A stretch of DNA of 64,000 nt from Micromonospora eburnea (GTDB lineage: Bacteria; Actinomycetota; Actinomycetes; Mycobacteriales; Micromonosporaceae). A program made the position numbers and the translations under genes. Below, one piece after another: positions 1 through 8,990 of the stretch. Under the pieces are notes generated by a model, which saw nothing but the letters and a program-made list of their open reading frames with translations, did not search any database and was not told the origin of the DNA. Location: assembly GCF_900090225.1 (NCBI RefSeq), contig NZ_FMHY01000002.1, positions 4,464,001-4,528,000 of the forward strand. The letters are read 5' to 3'. Within the stretch, counting starts at the first letter, position 1. Every line of letters starts with the position of its first letter.

Positions 1-894
1 GATGACCGGTGTAAGACGGCCGGCCTCGGCGTGGGCACGGAGCGTGTCGAGGTGCTGCCGGCTGGGTGCCGTCGTGAGTGTGACGATGCGGTGGCGGACG
101 AAGTGCGCCAGCAGCCGCCCGCGCGCGATCAGCCAGACCGGTCCGATGAGGCTGCCGCCGTGGTACACGCCGCCGCCGGAGAGCACCAGCGTCCCGTCCG
201 GGGTCAGCGCCCGCCGGAGCGCGGTCAGTGAGCGGTTGCCGACCAGATCGAGCACGACCTCGTGGCGGCGCGTCTCGCGGGCGAAGTCTTCGTGGGTGTA
301 GTCGACGACGTGGTCGGCGCCGAGGGAGCGGACCAGGCCGACATTGCGGGTGCTGCACACCCCGGTCACGGTCGCGCCGAGCGCCTTGGCCAGCTGAACC
401 GCCAGGGTGCCGACGCCGCCGGAGGCGCCGTTGATGAGGACGCGGTGGCCGGGCTCGACCCGCCCGACGTCGCACAGTCCCATGAGCGCGGTGGTGCCGG
501 CCAACGGCAGCGCGGCCGCCTGCTGCGGCGTCAGGTTCGCCGGCTTTGGCGCGACCGACGTCTCGGGCACGCATACGTACTCGGCGAACGCGCCGTTGGC
601 GTCGCCGAGATCGCCGAAGACGGAGTCGCCGGGGCGCACCCGTCGAACGTCGGCGCCGACGGTCTCGACCCGGCCGGCGAAGTCGCGGCCACGGATGCGT
701 GCCCGGGGCCTTGCCGGGCCCATTGTCAACCGCGCCATCCAGGGATCGCCACGCATGGCGTGCCAGTCGTACGCGTTCAGCGCCGCGGCCTCGACTCGCA
801 CGAGCACCTCGCCGGCGGCGGGTACGGGCGCGGCGACGTCCGCGAGCGTAAGGGTTTCCGGCGGACCGTATCGGTCTTGGACGACTGCCTTCAT
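1..894 (-). CDS. Zinc-type alcohol dehydrogenase / quinone oxidoreductase family protein (3' end cut by window edge)
   Basis: Medium-chain dehydrogenase/reductase, probably an NADPH-dependent cytosolic oxidoreductase acting on quinones or enones; the substrate cannot be read. The frame is open for 298 codons from ATG at 894 to the window edge with no stop, so about 30 residues of a typical 320-330 residue protein are missing. The N-terminal half is the GroES-like domain (start MKAVVQDRYGPPETL), and the nucleotide-binding Rossmann motif GASGGVGT lies at about residues 156-163. I see no Cys/His set for catalytic zinc, which fits the quinone oxidoreductase branch. It is divergent from the TetR gene at 1006, with two operators between them, so control by that TetR is likely. 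Confidence 0.85.
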   Translation of the reverse strand, partial: MKAVVQDRYGPPETLTLADVAAPVPAAGEVLVRVEAAALNAYDWHAMRGDPWMARLTMGPARPRARIRGRDFAGRVETVGADVRRVRPGDSVFGDLGDANGAFAEYVCVPETSVAPKPANLTPQQAAALPLAGTTALMGLCDVGRVEPGHRVLINGASGGVGTLAVQLAKALGATVTGVCSTRNVGLVRSLGADHVVDYTHEDFARETRRHEVVLDLVGNRSLTALRRALTPDGTLVLSGGGVYHGGSLIGPVWLIARGRLLAHFVRHRIVTLTTAPSRQHLDTLRAHAEAGRLTPVI

Positions 895-909
895 GTTCCC
901 CTCCTCCGA

Positions 910-959
910 GTGTACGGCGTACACCTCCAAGGGAAAAGGGTAGGTGTACGCCGTACACC
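910..959. promoter_or_regulatory. Pair of palindromic TetR operators
   Basis: Two palindromes with the same core sit between the divergent oxidoreductase and TetR genes: GTGTACGGCGTACAC at 910-924 and GGTGTACGCCGTACACC at 943-959. Each is a perfect inverted repeat around one central base, and their centres are 34 bp apart, about three helical turns. The first lies 16 bp from the oxidoreductase start and would overlap its leader or promoter. TetR regulators commonly bind such sites next to their own gene; binding here is inferred. Confidence 0.75.
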
Positions 960-1005
960 CGTCAAGGCGGATAGGGTTCAACCGCCACCGAAAGACGAGG
1001 ACGAG

Positions 1006-1713
1006 ATGGCTGAGATGCTGCGTCGGGCACCGCTGAGCAGGGATCGGGTCCTGCATGCCGCCGTCGCGCTCGCCGACGAGGCCGGGATCGAATCCCTCAG
1101 CATGCGTAACCTCGCCCAGGATCTGGGCGTCGTGCCGATGGCCCTCTACAAGCATGTGGCCAACAAAGACGAGCTGCTCGACGGCATGATCGACGTGGTC
1201 GTCAGCGAGATCGACCCGCCGGTGCCCGACGCCGGCTGGAAAGACGTCGTCCGCCGGCGCATCCTCTCGGCGCGGCAGGTGCTACGGCGCCACCCCTGGG
1301 CGCCGCTCGCGATCGAGTCGAGGAACATGGCCACGCCGGCCCTACTCGCCTACCTCGACTCGATGGTCGAGGCGTTCCGGGCCGGCGGGTTCTCCGCCGA
1401 CCTCGCCCACCACGTGATGCACGCGATGGGCAGCCGGATCCTTGGATTCAGCCAAGAACTGTTCGACGCATCCCGCAACGCCGGCAGATCCGGCACGACC
1501 AACCCCGATCCGCCGGCAGCTCTACCACCGGAGGTCGCCGCCCGGTTCCCGCATCTCGCGGAGATCGCCATGGCGGCATCCCACGACAACGAGTCGGTCG
1601 TGGGGCAGGGCTGCGACGACCAGTTCGAGTTCGAGTTTGCGCTGGACCTGCTGCTGGACGGCATCGAACGGCTGCACCGGCAAGGCTGGACGTCCTCACG
1701 CCGGCTCCGGTGA
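1006..1713 (+). CDS. TetR/AcrR family transcriptional regulator
   Basis: A 235-residue one-component repressor. The N-terminal helix-turn-helix covers about residues 10-57 (core DLGVVPMALYKHVANKDEL, the usual TetR recognition-helix pattern with Y-x-H-V-x-x-K). The rest is an alpha-helical ligand domain resembling the TetR C-terminal type that ends in a helix with the pattern FEFALDLLLDGIERL. The frame is open far upstream, but ATG 1006 is chosen because it follows a purine-rich GACGAGGACGAG stretch and gives the normal TetR N-terminus; ATG 1015 is an alternative. The target is most likely the divergent oxidoreductase through the paired palindromes. The ligand is unknown. Confidence 0.88.
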   Translation: MAEMLRRAPLSRDRVLHAAVALADEAGIESLSMRNLAQDLGVVPMALYKHVANKDELLDGMIDVVVSEIDPPVPDAGWKDVVRRRILSARQVLRRHPWAPLAIESRNMATPALLAYLDSMVEAFRAGGFSADLAHHVMHAMGSRILGFSQELFDASRNAGRSGTTNPDPPAALPPEVAARFPHLAEIAMAASHDNESVVGQGCDDQFEFEFALDLLLDGIERLHRQGWTSSRRLR

Positions 1714-1815
1714 GGCGTTGGGAAACCCAGCCGCTACGAGTGGCCGGGCCAGATGCCCCATGAGGCTGCCGGGTGGCTCATGCGCTGCTCATCGCCCGAG
1801 CTGCCACCTCATCCT

Positions 1816-2133
1816 TCAGCCGGTCGTCGAGGCCCGCTGGAGCGCCTGACGGACCTGCTGGATCGGCGGCGTTCCCGTCAATCCCGTGTCACCCGGGTAG
1901 AGCCGGCAGGCCAGACCGGACGCCATGGCCGGATCGGCAAAAGGGTCACGACCGTCGATCATCACGGTGGGTGAACCGACGAAGCCGAGTTGCTCAGCCT
2001 GGGCCTGGGTGGCGACCACGGTCGTTGTCACCCGTGTGCGGCAGAGCCCCAGGTCATCGAGTGCGCGCCGCACAACAGCGGTGGTGGTCTCAGCGTGGGG
2101 ACAATCGGGGACCACGAGAACTTCCACGTCCAT
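1816..2133 (-). CDS. Small thioredoxin-fold protein with a CPHA motif
   Basis: A 105-residue cytosolic protein. The start MDVEVLVVPDCPHAETT forms the first strand and redox-type loop of a thioredoxin/glutaredoxin fold. Only one Cys stands in the usual CxxC place (C-P-H-A), and the fold continues with FVGSPTVMIDGRDPF, which contains the cis-proline-type SPT segment and a metal-free beta hairpin. A similar arrangement occurs in the actinobacterial DF-family (seleno)proteins and in domains next to alkylmercury lyases. The longer open frame to 2253 is rejected because ATG 2133 has a good GAGAGGA ribosome-binding site. Role unknown; thiol chemistry or detoxification is a guess. Confidence 0.7.
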   Translation of the reverse strand: MDVEVLVVPDCPHAETTTAVVRRALDDLGLCRTRVTTTVVATQAQAEQLGFVGSPTVMIDGRDPFADPAMASGLACRLYPGDTGLTGTPPIQQVRQALQRASTTG

Positions 2134-2331
2134 GGCGCAATCCTCTCTCGTCGCACCGCGGTCTACCCGGCACCACAGCCCCCAGTCCCGGTCGAGCAGG
2201 TCGGCCATCCGGTGGACCAACCCGACCGGTCGGTGATCGCCGCCGTCGGGCACCGCAGGGACCGACGTGCTTCCCGCGCCGGCCCCGGCTTGCTCTGGCG
2301 ATCCGGGAGCTCATACAGTCACGCGGTGAAC

Positions 2332-2934
2332 ATGGCGCAGGTCCGGCAGGCGTATGCGTCCGTCGCGGAGCTCTACATCGAGCTGTTCGGTACCAGCCAG
2401 CAGGTGCACGCCGACGACCTCGCCTTCATCGGGCGGCATCTGGCGGGCCGACCTGGCACGGTGCTCGATCTGGGCTGCGGGCCTGGCCATATCACCGATC
2501 ACCTTCGCTCGTTGGGCGTCGACGCGCAGGGAATTGACATGGTTCCCGAGTTCATCGCCCACGCGCGGGCGACCCACCCGAGCGGGAGTTACCAACTCGG
2601 GTCGCTGGAGAAGCTCGACGTCGCCGACCACTCCATCGCCGGCATCCTGGCCTGGTACTCGTTGATCCACCTGCCGCCGCAAGATATCGACGGCGTGCTC
2701 GCCGAGTTCCGGCGGGCGATGGCCCCGGGCGGAAAGTTGGTGCTCGGTGTCTTCTACGGTGACGAGGTCGCGGCCTTCGACCACAAGGTCGTGACCGCCT
2801 ATCGCTGGCCCCTCGACGAGTTCTCCGAGCGGCTGAGGCGAGCTGGCTTCGCGGAAGTTGAGCGCCTGCGGCGGCCCGGCGACGGCACTCATCGGCCACA
2901 CGCCGCCCTCGCGGCGGTCGCGACTGAGGGCTGA
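2332..2934 (+). CDS. Class I SAM-dependent methyltransferase
   Basis: A 200-residue soluble protein of the Methyltransf_11/25 type. The SAM-binding motif I is VLDLGCGPGHIT at about residues 43-54, the acidic end of strand 2 is GIDMVPEF, and motif IV-V follows as AWYSLIHLPP and APGGKLVLGVF. The frame is open upstream, but homologues begin near AQVRQAYASVAELY, so ATG 2332 (or GTG 2326) is chosen. The end, in which a basic segment carries a Ala-rich tail, is normal. The substrate cannot be deduced, and neighbours give no pathway. Confidence 0.82.
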   Translation: MAQVRQAYASVAELYIELFGTSQQVHADDLAFIGRHLAGRPGTVLDLGCGPGHITDHLRSLGVDAQGIDMVPEFIAHARATHPSGSYQLGSLEKLDVADHSIAGILAWYSLIHLPPQDIDGVLAEFRRAMAPGGKLVLGVFYGDEVAAFDHKVVTAYRWPLDEFSERLRRAGFAEVERLRRPGDGTHRPHAALAAVATEG

Positions 2935-3004
2935 GCTGGGTCGGCGAGCCTCGCGCACTCATGTCGACCGAAGCGGGTGTGCAGTCCGATCAACGCCGGC
3001 GCTG

Positions 3005-3991
3005 TCACGCCCAGTTGTGGCGGGCGGCGTACCAGCCGAGTTGCATCCGGCTCTGGACGCCGGCGAAATCCATCAGGTTGCGAAGACGGCGTTGCAGGGT
3101 GCGCAGGGAGATGCCGAGCTGGCCGGCGACGACCTGGTCCGTGAGACCGGCCAGGAGCAGGGCAAGGATCTTCCGGTCCAGCTCGGTCGGGGTGTCCGCG
3201 TCCACTTCGGCAGCATGGGCGTCGGCCATTCCGGCCAGTGCCGACAGCGTGAGCTGATGCGCGTGACGCCACACGATCTCGAACAGCGCGTCCATGGCGG
3301 ACAGCAGGCCGCTGCGGTGCAGCAGCACGGCACCGGGTTCGCTGCCCGCCTCGACGGTCAGCGGCACCAGGCCCAGTTCGTCGTCGGCCAGAACGAGTTT
3401 GATGGGCAGCGATTCGACCACCCGCACGTGGACGCCTTTGCGCAGTGATGTGACGGTCTCGGCGATCATGCCGGGTTCGGCGAGCGCCGCTCGTTCGAGT
3501 ATGACCCGGTACTCCACCCCTCGGCGCATCATCACCGTTTCCATGGTGTTGGTGCCCGGGGGTACGGCGACGAAAGGCGCGGTGACGAAGTTTCGTACCT
3601 GGGTTCGGGCGGCGTGCTGCACCTGCGCGAACCGGTGTCGGATGCTGTCGATTCCGGTGACCACCTCGATCAGTTCGCTGATGCTTCGGCCGGCCATCGC
3701 CACGCGGTGTTCCTCGGCGAGGGTGACGAGGGCGAGCTCGGCGGTGTGCAGGCCGTCCCGCCGTTCGCTGATCAGTGCGCCGAGCGCGACTGCGGGCGGC
3801 GCGGCCGAGAAATCGCCGTCGGGCGTACGCTTTACCAGCCCGTTCGCGAGAAGTTGGGACAGTGCCGTTCGGACCGTCGCTTCGGGCAGTTGCGTGGTCT
3901 GCGCGAGGTCGGCCGAGCTGGCCGCGGTACGTCCGACCAGGTTGCGGTAGACGGACTCCTCATCGGTGCTCAGACCCAACGCACCCAGCAT
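3005..3991 (-). CDS. TrmB/LuxR-type helix-turn-helix regulator
   Basis: A 328-residue transcription regulator with a winged helix at each end. Residues 1-60 are a TrmB-like helix-turn-helix (pattern DEESVYRNLVGR then LPEATVRTALSQL). The centre is a TrmB/PLD-like sensor region with MRRGVEYRVILE and VRVVESLPIKLVLAD. Residues about 265-320 are a LuxR-type helix-turn-helix (TELDRKILALLLAGLTDQVVAGQLGIS). This architecture is common and specific to actinomycetes and often sits next to secreted subtilisin-like proteases. ATG 3991 is preferred over the longer frame because of the GGGGAGG site nine bases before it. It lies downstream of the S8 protease but is separated by a strong terminator. Confidence 0.85.
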   Translation of the reverse strand: MLGALGLSTDEESVYRNLVGRTAASSADLAQTTQLPEATVRTALSQLLANGLVKRTPDGDFSAAPPAVALGALISERRDGLHTAELALVTLAEEHRVAMAGRSISELIEVVTGIDSIRHRFAQVQHAARTQVRNFVTAPFVAVPPGTNTMETVMMRRGVEYRVILERAALAEPGMIAETVTSLRKGVHVRVVESLPIKLVLADDELGLVPLTVEAGSEPGAVLLHRSGLLSAMDALFEIVWRHAHQLTLSALAGMADAHAAEVDADTPTELDRKILALLLAGLTDQVVAGQLGISLRTLQRRLRNLMDFAGVQSRMQLGWYAARHNWA

Positions 3992-4087
3992 CGGCGGACG
4001 CCTCCCCTCGACCCGTCGCTGGGGCATGAGTATGCGCCACCGTGATGGATCTTGAACAGATCCCGGTACCGGGCGATCAGCCGGGGC

Positions 4088-4117
4088 GGGCCCCGAGACG
4101 ATGCCGTCTCGGGGCCC
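4088..4117 (-). terminator. Strong hairpin terminator after the S8 protease gene
   Basis: A perfect 13-bp inverted repeat (arms 4088-4100 and 4105-4117, loop ATGC), GGGCCCCGAGACG paired with CGTCTCGGGGCCC, starts 12 bases past the protease stop. There is no T-tract, as is usual in actinomycetes. It should insulate the regulator at 3991 from protease transcription. Confidence 0.85.
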
Positions 4118-4128
4118 TTCGAACGCTC

Positions 4129-7100
4129 TCACCGCAGGCCGTACGCCCGGATGATCTCCTGCTTGATGCCGAAGCCGGCGTCGGTTGTGGCGCTGGCTCG
4201 CACCGAGACGAAGTCGCCAGGCTGCCCTGCCAGCTTGAGCCCGCCGGTCCACCAGTTGTCGGCGTCCCTGGCGAGGGTCACCTGCTGCCAGGTGGTGCCG
4301 TCGTCGTACGACACCTCCAGTGTCACCGAGGTGACGTTGCCCGTGCTGGGGCCGCCGCCCGCCTGGGGAATCGGCTTGAGGCGGATCTTCTCGGTGGTGC
4401 CGGCCTTGACGTCACCGTGCAGGTCGGTGCCGAGGCGGTACTCCATCTGCAGCAGAGCGAACGGTTCGAAGTTGTCCGCCTCGTTGGAGCTGGAGACGAA
4501 GTCCCACTCGGTGTGCGTACGCGTCGACAGCCGCCACTGCTCGGCCGGGCGGGACGCGTCCAGCACCAACCGGTACGGCAGCGTGCCAGCCGGCACCGAC
4601 TTCCACTGCAGGTCGGAGGAGAACCTGTTCTCGTACAGCATCCGGTCGCCCTGGTAGAGCTTCATGTTCGTCGGCACCGAGCCCCACTCCAGGTTCCCAC
4701 CGTGCTCCAGCCCATCACCGGACGGGCTCCAGGCCTGCACGTTGATGGTCATGTAGTCGCGGTAGCGGCTGTTCTGCAGCGCGAACGCCCGGTTGAACGC
4801 CGGACGGACCGCCGGGGCGAACCAGTCCTGCCGGGTGGTGCTGCCCTTGGCGTACGTGTTGCGGTTGGCCGTGTCCGTCCAGGTGCCCTGGCTGTGCGAC
4901 TCGTGCCAGGCCTGGTCCGGGGTGACCCACTCGGTGCGGGTGGCGGGGTGCCATTCCCGCTCGGCGAAGCCGAGGGACGGGGTGAAGGTCATGTCGTATC
5001 GGAAGCCGCCGCCCTCCATCCCCTCGGTGCTGTTGTAGTAGCGCGCGTCGATCCGGGCGAGGTCCTGCCGGTTCGGGTGGTAGGTGAGTGCCTGGTCCGG
5101 GACCTGCCCCGGGTAGGTGCGGGTCAGGTCGTAGAGGTAGGTCGCGTAGGGCACCTGGTTGGCGATCAGCCGCAGCGTGCCGGTCTTGGCCCGAGCGACC
5201 AGCTGCGCGCCGGCGTCGCGGTGCACGGTGGCGACCGGGATCGGCGACTGGCCGACCACCTCGTTGAGCACGCCGACGCCGTCGTTGACGACCAGCAGCA
5301 GCTTCGCCCCGGCGGCCACGGCGGCGGCGGCACGGTCCTTGGCGCTGACCGCGTCGCTGCGGGTCACCACCACGGCCTTGCCCTTCGCGTCGAGCCTGCC
5401 GTAGTCGGCGGCCGTCCCGGTGCCCGCGTAGACCGTGGGCAGGGTTTCCCTGCCGGCGGTGAGCGTGCTGCCCGGCTGGACCGTGACGTCCACGGCCGGC
5501 AGGCCGGGAACGTCGACACTCAGCTGCGGCTCGCCCTTGCGCCACCGGGTGACCATCGTGAACGACCCCTGGGTGACCTTGTCCGTCGGCGTGACGTAGA
5601 GGTCGTCGTACTGCACCGGCACCAGGAACCCGTCGCGGAAGCTGTCACCGTTGGCGTACTTCACGGTGTAGTCGAGCTTGCGCTGCCGGTCCTGGCTGCG
5701 CTGGGGCGTGGCGGTGTCCAGCAGTCGCGCCTTGCTCGCATCCAGCACCACCTCGGCGCCGGAGCCGTCGAGCACGGTCTCCGGGGCCACCAGCAGGGCC
5801 AGGCCGAGCGAGTCGGGCTGCTCACCGGGAACGTCGAGCGTCGACTCGACCGTGTAGGTGCCCGGCGGCATCCGCAGCGTCGTCTCACCGTCGATGGTGT
5901 ACATCCACGGGTAGAACTCGCCGGCCTTTTTGATCACGACCGTCGACGTCGCGGGCTTGCCGTCCCGGCCGATCAGCTTGATCTTCAGGTCGTAGCGCTC
6001 GTCCTCCTTCAGCAGACCGAGGGAGGTACGCGTGACCGCGGCGCCCGTGGCGGCGTCGGTGCCGACCAGGTAGCCGGTGAACTGGCCGGCGCCGGGCCTG
6101 GTCGGGTCGCCGGTGACCGGGACGGACGCGCTGCCGCCCGCGGGCACCGTCACCGAGGAGGCACCCAACGAGAACGGACCCGAACCGGTGATGGCGAGGT
6201 TCAGGGTCACGGCGGTGCTGCCCGAGTTGGTGAACGTCACCGGCTTGGTCACCGGGGCGTCGGTGGGCTCGTGCGGCCAGTCGAAGTTGCCGAGGAAGAC
6301 CGATCCGGTGGCCCGGACGTCCGCGCGGAGGGCGGCGGCGACGTCGACCCGGCCGGTGCCCACCTCGTACGGCGTGTACTCCGCGGCCAGACCCTTCGCG
6401 CTGCTCATCAGCGCTTCCTTGAGCTGCGCGCCGGACCAGTCGGGGTGGCGCTGGGCCAGGATCGCCGCGGCGCCCGACACGTGCGGGGTGGCCATCGAGG
6501 TGCCGCTGATCGTCCAGTACAAGCCGGTGCCGGTGGTCATCTGCTGTGAGCGGGCGGCGGTGATGTCCACCCCGGGGGCGGTGATGTCCGGCTTGAGCGC
6601 GCCGCTGCGTACCAGCGGACCGGTGCTGGAGAAGTACGCGAGCCGGTCCTGCTTGTCCACCGCGCCAACGGTCAGCGCGCTGGCCGCCGAGCTGGGCGTG
6701 CCGATGCTCTGCGGCCCGGAGTTGCCGGACGCGATGACGAACAGCGTGCCGTACCGTGCCGACAGCGTGTCGACCGCGACCGCCATGGGGTCGGTGCCGT
6801 CGGACAGCGTCGGGTCGCTCAGACTCATGCTGACGATGTCCGCCCCGGACTCGGCCGCCCACTGCATGCCCGCGAGCACCCAGGAGTCCATGCCGAAACC
6901 GTCGTTGCCGAGCACCTTGCCGACGACGAGATCCGCGCCGGGCGCGACACCCTTGTACGTGCCGCCGGAGGCCGCGCCGGTGCCCACGATCGTCGAAGCG
7001 ACGTGCGTGCCGTGCCCGTTGACGTCGGAGGTGTCCTCGTCCGGCACGAAGCTGACCTTGTCGTCGATCTGGTCGACCAGGTCGGGGTGGCTGGCGTCGA

Positions 7101-7836
7101 CTCCGGTGTCCAGGACCGCGACCTTGACCCCTCGGCCGTCGTATCCGGCCGCCCATGCCTCGGGCGCGCCGATCTGCGGCACGCTTTCCTTGAGGGAGGC
7201 GCTGACTCGCCCGTCCAGCCAGAGCTTCGCCACCCCGTCGGCGAGAGTGGGGTTGGACCCGGGGGCGGCCGGTGCGACGCTGGTCCAGACGGTGCGGGCC
7301 TGCTTCTTGTCCGCCACCAGCGCTGCGGCACCGACCTGCCGCAGGTCGCGGACCAACCTGGTGCCCCGCGGGGCGACCGGCTTGGCCGCGCGCGTCTTGG
7401 CCGGCGGGTAGCTGGCGATGAGTGGGAGGCTCGCGGTCCTCGCGTCGTCGTAGCCCATCTCGATGAGACCGGTGACGTTGAACAGCCGCCGGTCCAGTTT
7501 GTCGCTGGTCAGCAGAGGCAGGGCCTCGTCGGGCAGGACGAACAGATCGCCGCCGCTCTCCTGGATCTGAACGCCGCCGGTGGCGCTGTCGGGCCGGTCG
7601 ACATCGACCGTTTCCATGCCGCTGGCGGAGGTGGTCACCGTGACCACATCGCCGGTGATCAGGGTGATGGTGTGTGTGGACCTGGTCTCGGTCTTGGGGG
7701 CGGCACCAGGGCTCGCCGCGGTCGCGGGCGTCTGGATCGCGGCTATGCCGCCGGCGATCAGTCCGGCCGCTGTCGCCGCTGCGATCAATCGACGCCGCAG
7801 CCGGCCAGGCTCAGAGGGCTGCATGGGAAGTGACAT
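4129..7836 (-). CDS. Secreted S8 family serine peptidase (subtilisin-like), multidomain
   Basis: A 1235-residue exported protease. A basic n-region followed by a hydrophobic stretch (residues about 13-40, ending TPATA) is a signal peptide. The catalytic set is complete: Asp243 (VAVLDTGVD), His275 (NGHGTH), oxyanion Asn372 (ASGNSG) and Ser447 (GTSMATPH). A propeptide probably spans about residues 45-215. Behind the catalytic domain come a beta-sandwich domain (FTNSGSTAVTL) and a protease-associated (PA) segment with KGKAVVVTRSDAV and AGAKLLLVVNDG, then a long C-terminal region of unknown fold. ATG 7836 gives the signal peptide; ATG 7824 is possible, and the extended frame to 8175 is not used. 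The large actinomycete S8/PA proteases are secreted enzymes for nutrient supply. Divergent from the protein at 8003. Confidence 0.92.
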   Translation of the reverse strand: MSLPMQPSEPGRLRRRLIAAATAAGLIAGGIAAIQTPATAASPGAAPKTETRSTHTITLITGDVVTVTTSASGMETVDVDRPDSATGGVQIQESGGDLFVLPDEALPLLTSDKLDRRLFNVTGLIEMGYDDARTASLPLIASYPPAKTRAAKPVAPRGTRLVRDLRQVGAAALVADKKQARTVWTSVAPAAPGSNPTLADGVAKLWLDGRVSASLKESVPQIGAPEAWAAGYDGRGVKVAVLDTGVDASHPDLVDQIDDKVSFVPDEDTSDVNGHGTHVASTIVGTGAASGGTYKGVAPGADLVVGKVLGNDGFGMDSWVLAGMQWAAESGADIVSMSLSDPTLSDGTDPMAVAVDTLSARYGTLFVIASGNSGPQSIGTPSSAASALTVGAVDKQDRLAYFSSTGPLVRSGALKPDITAPGVDITAARSQQMTTGTGLYWTISGTSMATPHVSGAAAILAQRHPDWSGAQLKEALMSSAKGLAAEYTPYEVGTGRVDVAAALRADVRATGSVFLGNFDWPHEPTDAPVTKPVTFTNSGSTAVTLNLAITGSGPFSLGASSVTVPAGGSASVPVTGDPTRPGAGQFTGYLVGTDAATGAAVTRTSLGLLKEDERYDLKIKLIGRDGKPATSTVVIKKAGEFYPWMYTIDGETTLRMPPGTYTVESTLDVPGEQPDSLGLALLVAPETVLDGSGAEVVLDASKARLLDTATPQRSQDRQRKLDYTVKYANGDSFRDGFLVPVQYDDLYVTPTDKVTQGSFTMVTRWRKGEPQLSVDVPGLPAVDVTVQPGSTLTAGRETLPTVYAGTGTAADYGRLDAKGKAVVVTRSDAVSAKDRAAAAVAAGAKLLLVVNDGVGVLNEVVGQSPIPVATVHRDAGAQLVARAKTGTLRLIANQVPYATYLYDLTRTYPGQVPDQALTYHPNRQDLARIDARYYNSTEGMEGGGFRYDMTFTPSLGFAEREWHPATRTEWVTPDQAWHESHSQGTWTDTANRNTYAKGSTTRQDWFAPAVRPAFNRAFALQNSRYRDYMTINVQAWSPSGDGLEHGGNLEWGSVPTNMKLYQGDRMLYENRFSSDLQWKSVPAGTLPYRLVLDASRPAEQWRLSTRTHTEWDFVSSSNEADNFEPFALLQMEYRLGTDLHGDVKAGTTEKIRLKPIPQAGGGPSTGNVTSVTLEVSYDDGTTWQQVTLARDADNWWTGGLKLAGQPGDFVSVRASATTDAGFGIKQEIIRAYGLR

Positions 7837-8002
7837 GCGGAACGTTCTACCGATGCCGTTGCTGCCCCGTGAAGGGCTGGCGCTGGCGGAGTCATGCCAA
7901 GGCACCACCCCGCCACCAGCTCGATCCGCCGTCCTCGTCTCCTGGCCAGTGCCGGAGCACGACCGCCCGACCAACAATGGATGGTGGAGCATTCGTACTC
8001 TC

Positions 8003-8563
8003 ATGACCATGGCAATGCGTAGGCCGCTGCTGGTGGTTGCAGGCGGCGTGTCTGCTGGGATGCTGCTGGCGGCCGCCGGGTGGGCCGCGGCCGGATTCCT
8101 GCTCATCCGGGACGACCGGGCGGAGTCGCGCGCCTGCCAGGAGTCCGTGAAGGCCGCGGAGGCGAAGGTTCGCACCGACCGTTGGGATCCCCCGGAGGAC
8201 CTGCCGGGCCTCGGCGCCTACCCGGAGATCCACTGGCAGCTGCGCGCCTTGGGCAACCCGTGTTCCAGGGTGCCCGGCCCCACCGACTGGGCGTACCAGG
8301 GCGTGGTCAAGCTGCGCCCGGAGGACGCGCGGACGTTGGCGAAGCGATACGAATTCGTACCGTACGAATCCGTCAACCTGGACGAACTTCCCGACGACAG
8401 CAGCCCCGCAGACGTCTGGCCGGCCCTGGCGCCGTTCCTGCCTACCGAGTCGCGGTGGCTGCACAGCAGGTCGTACAACGAGACAGACCCGTCGCCACTA
8501 TGGCGGGTCGCCTTCCTCGACGTCGAGCACCAGACCCTCGTTTTCATGCTCAACGACCACTGA
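8003..8563 (+). CDS. Putative membrane-anchored protein of unknown function
   Basis: A 186-residue protein with one N-terminal hydrophobic segment (about residues 7-33, PLLVVAGGVSAGMLLAAAGW) preceded by Met-Arg-Arg, suggesting a signal anchor with the rest outside. The outside part has two Cys and conserved-looking Trp/Pro patterns (DRWDPPEDLPGLG, WRVAFLDVEHQTL). There is no lipobox. ATG 8003, 8009 and 8015 are all possible starts; a GGAG lies 13 bases before 8003. I do not recognise the family. It is divergent from the secreted protease, with 166 bases between. Confidence 0.65.
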   Translation: MTMAMRRPLLVVAGGVSAGMLLAAAGWAAAGFLLIRDDRAESRACQESVKAAEAKVRTDRWDPPEDLPGLGAYPEIHWQLRALGNPCSRVPGPTDWAYQGVVKLRPEDARTLAKRYEFVPYESVNLDELPDDSSPADVWPALAPFLPTESRWLHSRSYNETDPSPLWRVAFLDVEHQTLVFMLNDH

Positions 8564-8633
8564 TGCGGCCATAGACGGCAGTCGATCGCGATGGCCCACC
8601 GACAAACTGACCGCGCTGCGTCTCGGGCGACGC

Positions 8634-8942
8634 TTGGTGGCCGAGGTACCCGCCTGCGGGCCAGGCCGGCGAGCGTTCGTCGAAATCCGACCTGTCGCGA
8701 CCGCCGCCGACTCCGACGCGCGACGGCAGGGTTGGAACCAATCCGACGGCGACCGCACCTTCAGGCTGGAGCACTGGGACTACGACGCCGACCAGATCTC
8801 CGGCTTCGACTACGACATCGATACGTTTCTGGTCGCCGCCACGACCGCCATTGGCGAGGCTCAACTCGTCGCGACTCTCGACGCATGGAAACTGCGGCCC
8901 GAGCAGTTCCGCTACCCCTGGCAGACCGACGACCCGAAATAG
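8634..8942 (+). CDS. Hypothetical acidic protein
   Basis: About 102 residues, of unknown function. The composition looks coding: acidic and aromatic, with LEHWDYDADQISGFDYDIDTF and an end WKLRPEQFRYPWQTDDPK. The start is unclear: TTG 8634 or GTG 8637 are the only plausible ones and neither has a good ribosome-binding site, while the open frame continues upstream in a protein-like way to about 8565 without a start codon. It may therefore be a 5'-truncated gene. It lies 70 bases behind the membrane-anchored protein in the same direction. Confidence 0.45.
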   Translation: MVAEVPACGPGRRAFVEIRPVATAADSDARRQGWNQSDGDRTFRLEHWDYDADQISGFDYDIDTFLVAATTAIGEAQLVATLDAWKLRPEQFRYPWQTDDPK

Positions 8943-8990
8943 CAGGTGGCCGAAGGGGCGCACCTCGGCGATCACCGTGAGTCACCCAGG

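Noticed and set aside
4042..6549. Long plus-strand open frame of 835 codons opposite the S8 protease
   Set aside because: It is a GC-rich antisense shadow: composition is Arg/Gly/Val-biased, no family is seen, and the minus strand has a full catalytic set.
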